DNA of 64,000 nt. It comes from Azolla caroliniana. Its lineage: Eukaryota > Polypodiophyta. A model generated the notes under the pieces. The model saw only the letters and a program-made list of their open reading frames with translations. It was not told the origin of the DNA and did not search any database. The stretch lies in contig JBHGNT010000018.1 in NCBI GenBank assembly GCA_043228905.1, positions 7,006,001 through 7,070,000 of the forward strand, in the 5' to 3' direction. Made by a program: the position numbers and the translations under genes. Numbering within the stretch: the stretch's first letter is position 1; every line of letters starts with the position of its first letter. Below, one piece after another: positions 60,341-64,000 of this stretch.

Positions 60341-61670
60341 GATGTAGGCAACTTGTCGATCCGTAGGAACATACCGAAGTTCGACTTCACCGCTCAAGAC
60401 ACGCTCACGCACGAAGTGGTACTGCACTTCTATGTGCTTTGTGCGAGCATGGAATTCGGGGTTCTTGGCGAGTTGCATGCTGCTTATGTTGTCGCAGTAG
60501 ATCAGGATCGGGGTCGGCACCTTGATCCGCAGGTCTTGCAGCAGTCGTCGAAGCTAAATGGCTTCAAAGGTGGCAACGATAGCGCCCCAGTATTTAGCCT
60601 TAGTGCTCGGAAGGGCCACTGTTGGCTGCTTTTTGCTGCTCCACGCAACAGCCGCGCTACCAAGGGAAAACATATAGCCGGAGGTGGATCGGCGATCTGA
60701 TGCATCGTCGGCCCAGTCGGCATCAATGTAACCGACAAGCTCTTTGGTTATACCATGCCAGTATAACAGTCCCTATTCCTTCGTGCCGCTCACATATCGC
60801 AAAATTCGATGCGCGCATAGAAGGTGCTCCACGGTCGGCTGCTACATATATTGGTTGATCACGCCTACCGAATAACTGATGTCGGGTCAGGTGATTGTCA
60901 AATATATAAGGCTTCCGATGATTTGTCGGAACCGCTTCGCATCGCAGGCTGGTCCGGAGTCGGGACAGAGCTTCTGGTTCCAATCTAGGGGTGTGGAGAT
61001 CGATCGACATTCTGTCATGCCGAACTTGTACAACATATTCAACACATAATGTCTTTGTGAGAGCAATATGCCATCGGTGTTTTGGATCACCTTGATCCCA
61101 AGGAAATAGTGAAGGTCCCCAAGGTCCTTCATCTTAAATGCGTCCGACAACTGGGACTTGACTCGGCTGATTTCATCGAGGCTGGGTCCGGTGATGACTA
61201 GATCATCAACATACAACAAGATGCAGACTGGACCGTCCGGACCTTGCGGGATGAACAATGAAGAGTCACACTTGGAGGCTGCAAACCCCATCTTACGCAA
61301 CCGGTGCGTGATCTTCGCATTCCAAGCTCGGGGTGCTTGCTTCAGGCCATAAAGTAACTTCTTCAGCCGTCATACCGCCGACTTGTTCATCTCCGATTGG
61401 AAACCAGGGGGTTGGGTCATAAAGAACTCTTCTTCAAGGTCGCCTTGAAGAAATGCATTCTTCACGTCCATCTGGTGAAGATGCCACCCCCTTGCCGCAA
61501 CAACCATTAGCACCACACGAACCATCGTCATCTTCGCTACCGGAGCGAAGGTCTCATTGTAGTCAATTCCGTGGGTCTGCGCGTATCCCTTTGCCACTAA
61601 CTGGGCCTTGTACTGGTTATCCGAACCGTCTGCATTGTACTTTACCTTGTACATCCATTTACATCCGATC
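60341..61670 (-). pseudogene. Copia D reverse transcriptase and RNase H
   Basis: RT motifs [21 protein letters not shown] and [18 protein letters not shown] (about 61,480), then a break near 61,370. LLYVDDLVITGPSLDEI (about 61,190-61,240) and GDLHYFLGIKVI follow. RNase H is scattered, with YCDNISSMQLAKNPEFHARTKHIE and VQYHFVRERVLSGEVELRY at 60,345-60,500. The catalytic box is intact but frames are broken in several places. Confidence 0.87.
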
Positions 61671-63646
61671 GGTTTACAGTGTCGGGGAGGGTCAACTAGG
61701 TCCCATCAAGTGCCCGCATTTCTTCCTCTATAGCGGCACGCCAATTTGTGTCCTTTGCCGCTTCTGCGTAGCTCTCTGGCTTGCGCACTTCCACCACCTT
61801 AGTCATGTACGCATAATGATGCGCCATGTACTCATTGTACCCATATTGCTTCACGGGGTTCTTCTAGCGGGAAGACCAGCGTAACTTATCGTTACCCGGT
61901 TTGAGGCCCTACTTGGCCGGTTCAGGCTTTGTTCCCGAAGATCTGCCTTCACCCTCTCCGGAGTCGGATTCGCTTCGATTTGACTCAACGTTGCCGGTAT
62001 CGAATTCCGACATCTTCTTCTTCCCCTTCTCTTTGCGTGTGAACCGTCTCCTCGGTGCCTTGCGCGGGGAGAGCACGACAGAGTCTCCACTACTCGCCGG
62101 TTCCTCATCCGACTGGTCAGCCCGACTCAGTCGCTCATTCAGTTCACTTAACCGAAATGAGATCGGATTCTCTTCTAGAGTGCGGAGGTCTTCATCTTCT
62201 ATTTGGACCGGTTCAGGCTCACTAACCTCATCCTCCGGGATTGGGTTCGGGTCGGAAGTCGGAGTCGGTAAGGCATACCATGATGCCGTCTCATCAAACT
62301 CAACATCCCGGCTAACTCCGACATGCTTCATCCGGGGGTTATAACACTTATACCCCTTTTGCTCATGTAGGGAACCGACCAGGATGCATTTCTCCAACTT
62401 TGCATCCAACTTCCTCCACTTCTCATCCGGCACATGCACATATGTAATGCTACCGAATATCTGAAGGTGTCTCAAATTCGACTTGTGTTCGAAATACAGC
62501 TCATGCGCAGACACCTTGTCACCGATCCGGTTTTGGATGTATATGGCCGTCCGGACCGCCTCCCCCCAGTAGAAATGGGGCATGCTCTTCTCCTCCAGCA
62601 TTGCGCTTGCCGCATTGACAATTGACCGGTTCTTCCTTTCAGCCACACCATTTTGCTCCGGTGTGTATCTACAGCTGAACTCTCTCCGAATTCCTTTTTG
62701 CTGCAGATAACTGTTGAATTAGCCGGAAAAATATTCTTTTCCGCCATCCGACCGTAGGCACTTGATCTTCCTTTCCGTTTCCCGTTTAACCAGGCTTTGT
62801 AGGTTCTGAAAACACTCGAAGACTTCGCTCTTCCGCTCAATGAGGTAGATCCATGTGTGCCGGCTGTAGTCATCAATGAAGGAAACGAAATACCGATTCC
62901 TGCCAAGACTAACGTTCTGTGCCAGTCCCCATACATCCGAATGAATAAGGTCAAGCTTGTTACGGCTATGGTTTCGCTCGGTGGGGAATGGAAGCCGGTG
63001 TTGCTTCCCGAGTTGGCAAGCTTCACATATTTGGGGCTTCCGGCCATTGAACTTCGGCAAATTGAGAACAACTTGTGTCGTTTGCAGGTCTTGAAGCCTC
63101 CGGTAATTCACGTGGCCGATCCGCTTGTGCCAGAGATCAATATCCGATTCAATCTTCTGTCCTTTGGCGAACAAATCGGTGCCGACGTCATTGGTGTCGA
63201 GGATGAACATCCTCCCTTTTCTGCGCCCTTGCACAATAATCTGGCCCTCTTCCTCGATGAAGCACCCAAGGTGCGTAAACTGCACCTGCATCCCCTGGTC
63301 AACAGGACTGACACCAGGTTCTTCGTGATAGTCGGAACGTGTAATACGTTCATCAGCTTCCCCTTCTGTCCGACGTGGCTCAAAGGGACTTCTCCGATAT
63401 GCACAATTGGGTGAGGAGTGTCGTCTCCGGTTTCAATGACTCCCGGTTGTTCCGGTTTCTCCAAGAAGGAGAACCACTCTTTGTGGTTCGTCATGTGATT
63501 CGACGCACCGAAATCAACGTACCACACTTCCTCCGATTCGGAAGTGGTCTTTTTCATCGAGTTAGCCTCGTGTTTCATCATCAAGGCTGGCCCTTTACCG
63601 GCTTTTCCGGTTTTGGATTGTTACCAGCCGACAAAGGAGTCCAGAG
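61671..63646 (-). pseudogene. Copia D protease, integrase and linker
   Basis: The protease reads VWYVDFGASNHMT (about 63,520), with D-F-G for D-S-G. Integrase has DLWHKRIGHVNY, CEACQLGKQHRLPF, LDLIHSDVWGL, CLRSDGGKEY and GVAERKNRS-type motifs (about 62,640). The linker (61,909-62,330) is charged and Ser-rich. Stops near 62,720 and 61,865 and several frameshifts interrupt it. Confidence 0.87.
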
Positions 63647-63984
63647 TGTGAAACGGGGAGTTATTTAATTATTAGGAATGGTTGTAAGTAAGCTATGAGT
63701 GTGGACGGACGGACCGGAATCGGTATGCCGTTCCGGATCCGGATCGATCCCGAACAGGTGCGGATGGCACCGTTTTGTACTACAGACCGGAAACCTATTT
63801 AAAGGCCCGGATACAATGTAATGAGCAACGGTTAATGAATAAAGCTTAGTGTTGTTATCTCTCTGTGTTAATTGTCGTTCTGCATTCATTGTTATATCTT
63901 ACGCGTGTGAATATTAAGGACGATCATGCTAAGTAACCTAATTAAGTCGGATTAATCGTTGAGTCTAATCCTGTTGCCGTAACA
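63647..63984 (+). repeat. Probable 5' LTR of a further element running off the window
   Basis: TGTGAAACGGGG at 63,647 and GCCGTAACA at 63,984 give TG...CA ends of a 338-bp unit. It has CTATTTAAAGG (TATA-like, about 63,796) and AATAAA (63,838). A possible primer site TGGTGAAGTG starts at 63,991. The second LTR is outside the window. Confidence 0.5.
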
Positions 63985-64000
63985 CCCCTTTGGTGAAGTG

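Larger units (their letters stand above)
60341..63646 (-). mobile_element. Copia D, decayed internal region without LTRs
   Basis: Protease, integrase, RT and RNase H of a Copia close to Copia A, read right to left. Its 3' end stops after TDRQVAYIFT (about 60,341) and its 5' end at 63,646, where another LTR begins. Neither LTR nor gag start is present. Many stops and frameshifts. Confidence 0.88.

Noticed and set aside
60254-60520. Coding joined across the H-flank RT remnant and Copia D
   Set aside because: The open frame crosses two unrelated fragments on opposite strands. Only 60,345-60,500 matches Copia RNase H.

Overview
The window looks like nuclear DNA of a streptophyte (land plant or charophyte alga; I cannot narrow it further). 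It is almost entirely transposable elements. The Copia elements carry the primer site TGGTATCAGAGC, complementary to initiator tRNA-Met and typical of plants. GT-AG introns are visible in one DNA transposon. I see no rRNA or tRNA gene, no CRISPR array and no ordinary single-copy host gene.

The layout is a deep nest of insertions. An old gypsy RT remnant (60,139-60,340) is interrupted by gypsy element H (9,202-60,138, + strand). H's 5' LTR appears to be interrupted by a Copia (1-9,201), which itself holds gypsy G1a (841-7,872, - strand). H's coding region is interrupted by gypsy G4 (11,355-49,748, TSD CCGG/CTGG). G4's 5' LTR holds chromodomain gypsy B1 (11,743 to about 32,390). B1 holds Copia A (15,387-30,809, TSD GTATC, - strand). 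Copia A holds a 9.75-kb cut-and-paste DNA transposon (15,850-25,601, TSD TTCA). G4 also carries Copia C (34,345-39,788, TSD GTCCT, - strand, an intact 1,338-aa polyprotein), a 1.42-kb solo-LTR-like element S1 (42,093-43,512, TSD CCGG) and chromodomain gypsy B2 (44,322-48,512, TSD CCTTA). H's integrase is interrupted by gypsy G1b (51,978-58,951, TSD GCGG). The right edge has a decayed Copia D (- strand) and an LTR of a further element.

The most interesting object is the DNA transposon at 15,850-25,601. It has 25-bp terminal inverted repeats and a 4-bp target duplication. A transposase gene lies on the - strand, with a 1.2-kb intron filled by a minisatellite of the palindrome AGCTAATTAGCT; the same palindrome sits just inside both ends of the element. 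On the + strand is a spliced gene region encoding a RING-like Cys/His cluster and then an FCP1/NIF-like HAD phosphatase domain with a degenerate catalytic motif. The 4-bp TSD recalls the Sola superfamily, but the assignment is open.

Two retroelement families also show notable expression signals. The G1/H/G4 gypsy family has a conserved GGATTTT-TAG between protease and RT that matches a -1 frameshift site, 4-bp CpG-containing target duplications, and a D-H-G protease motif. The B1/B2 chromodomain family has a perfect four-unit heat-shock element next to its TATA box. It also has a leader sequence complementary to its own predicted mRNA 5' end, which suggests Tf1-like self-priming.
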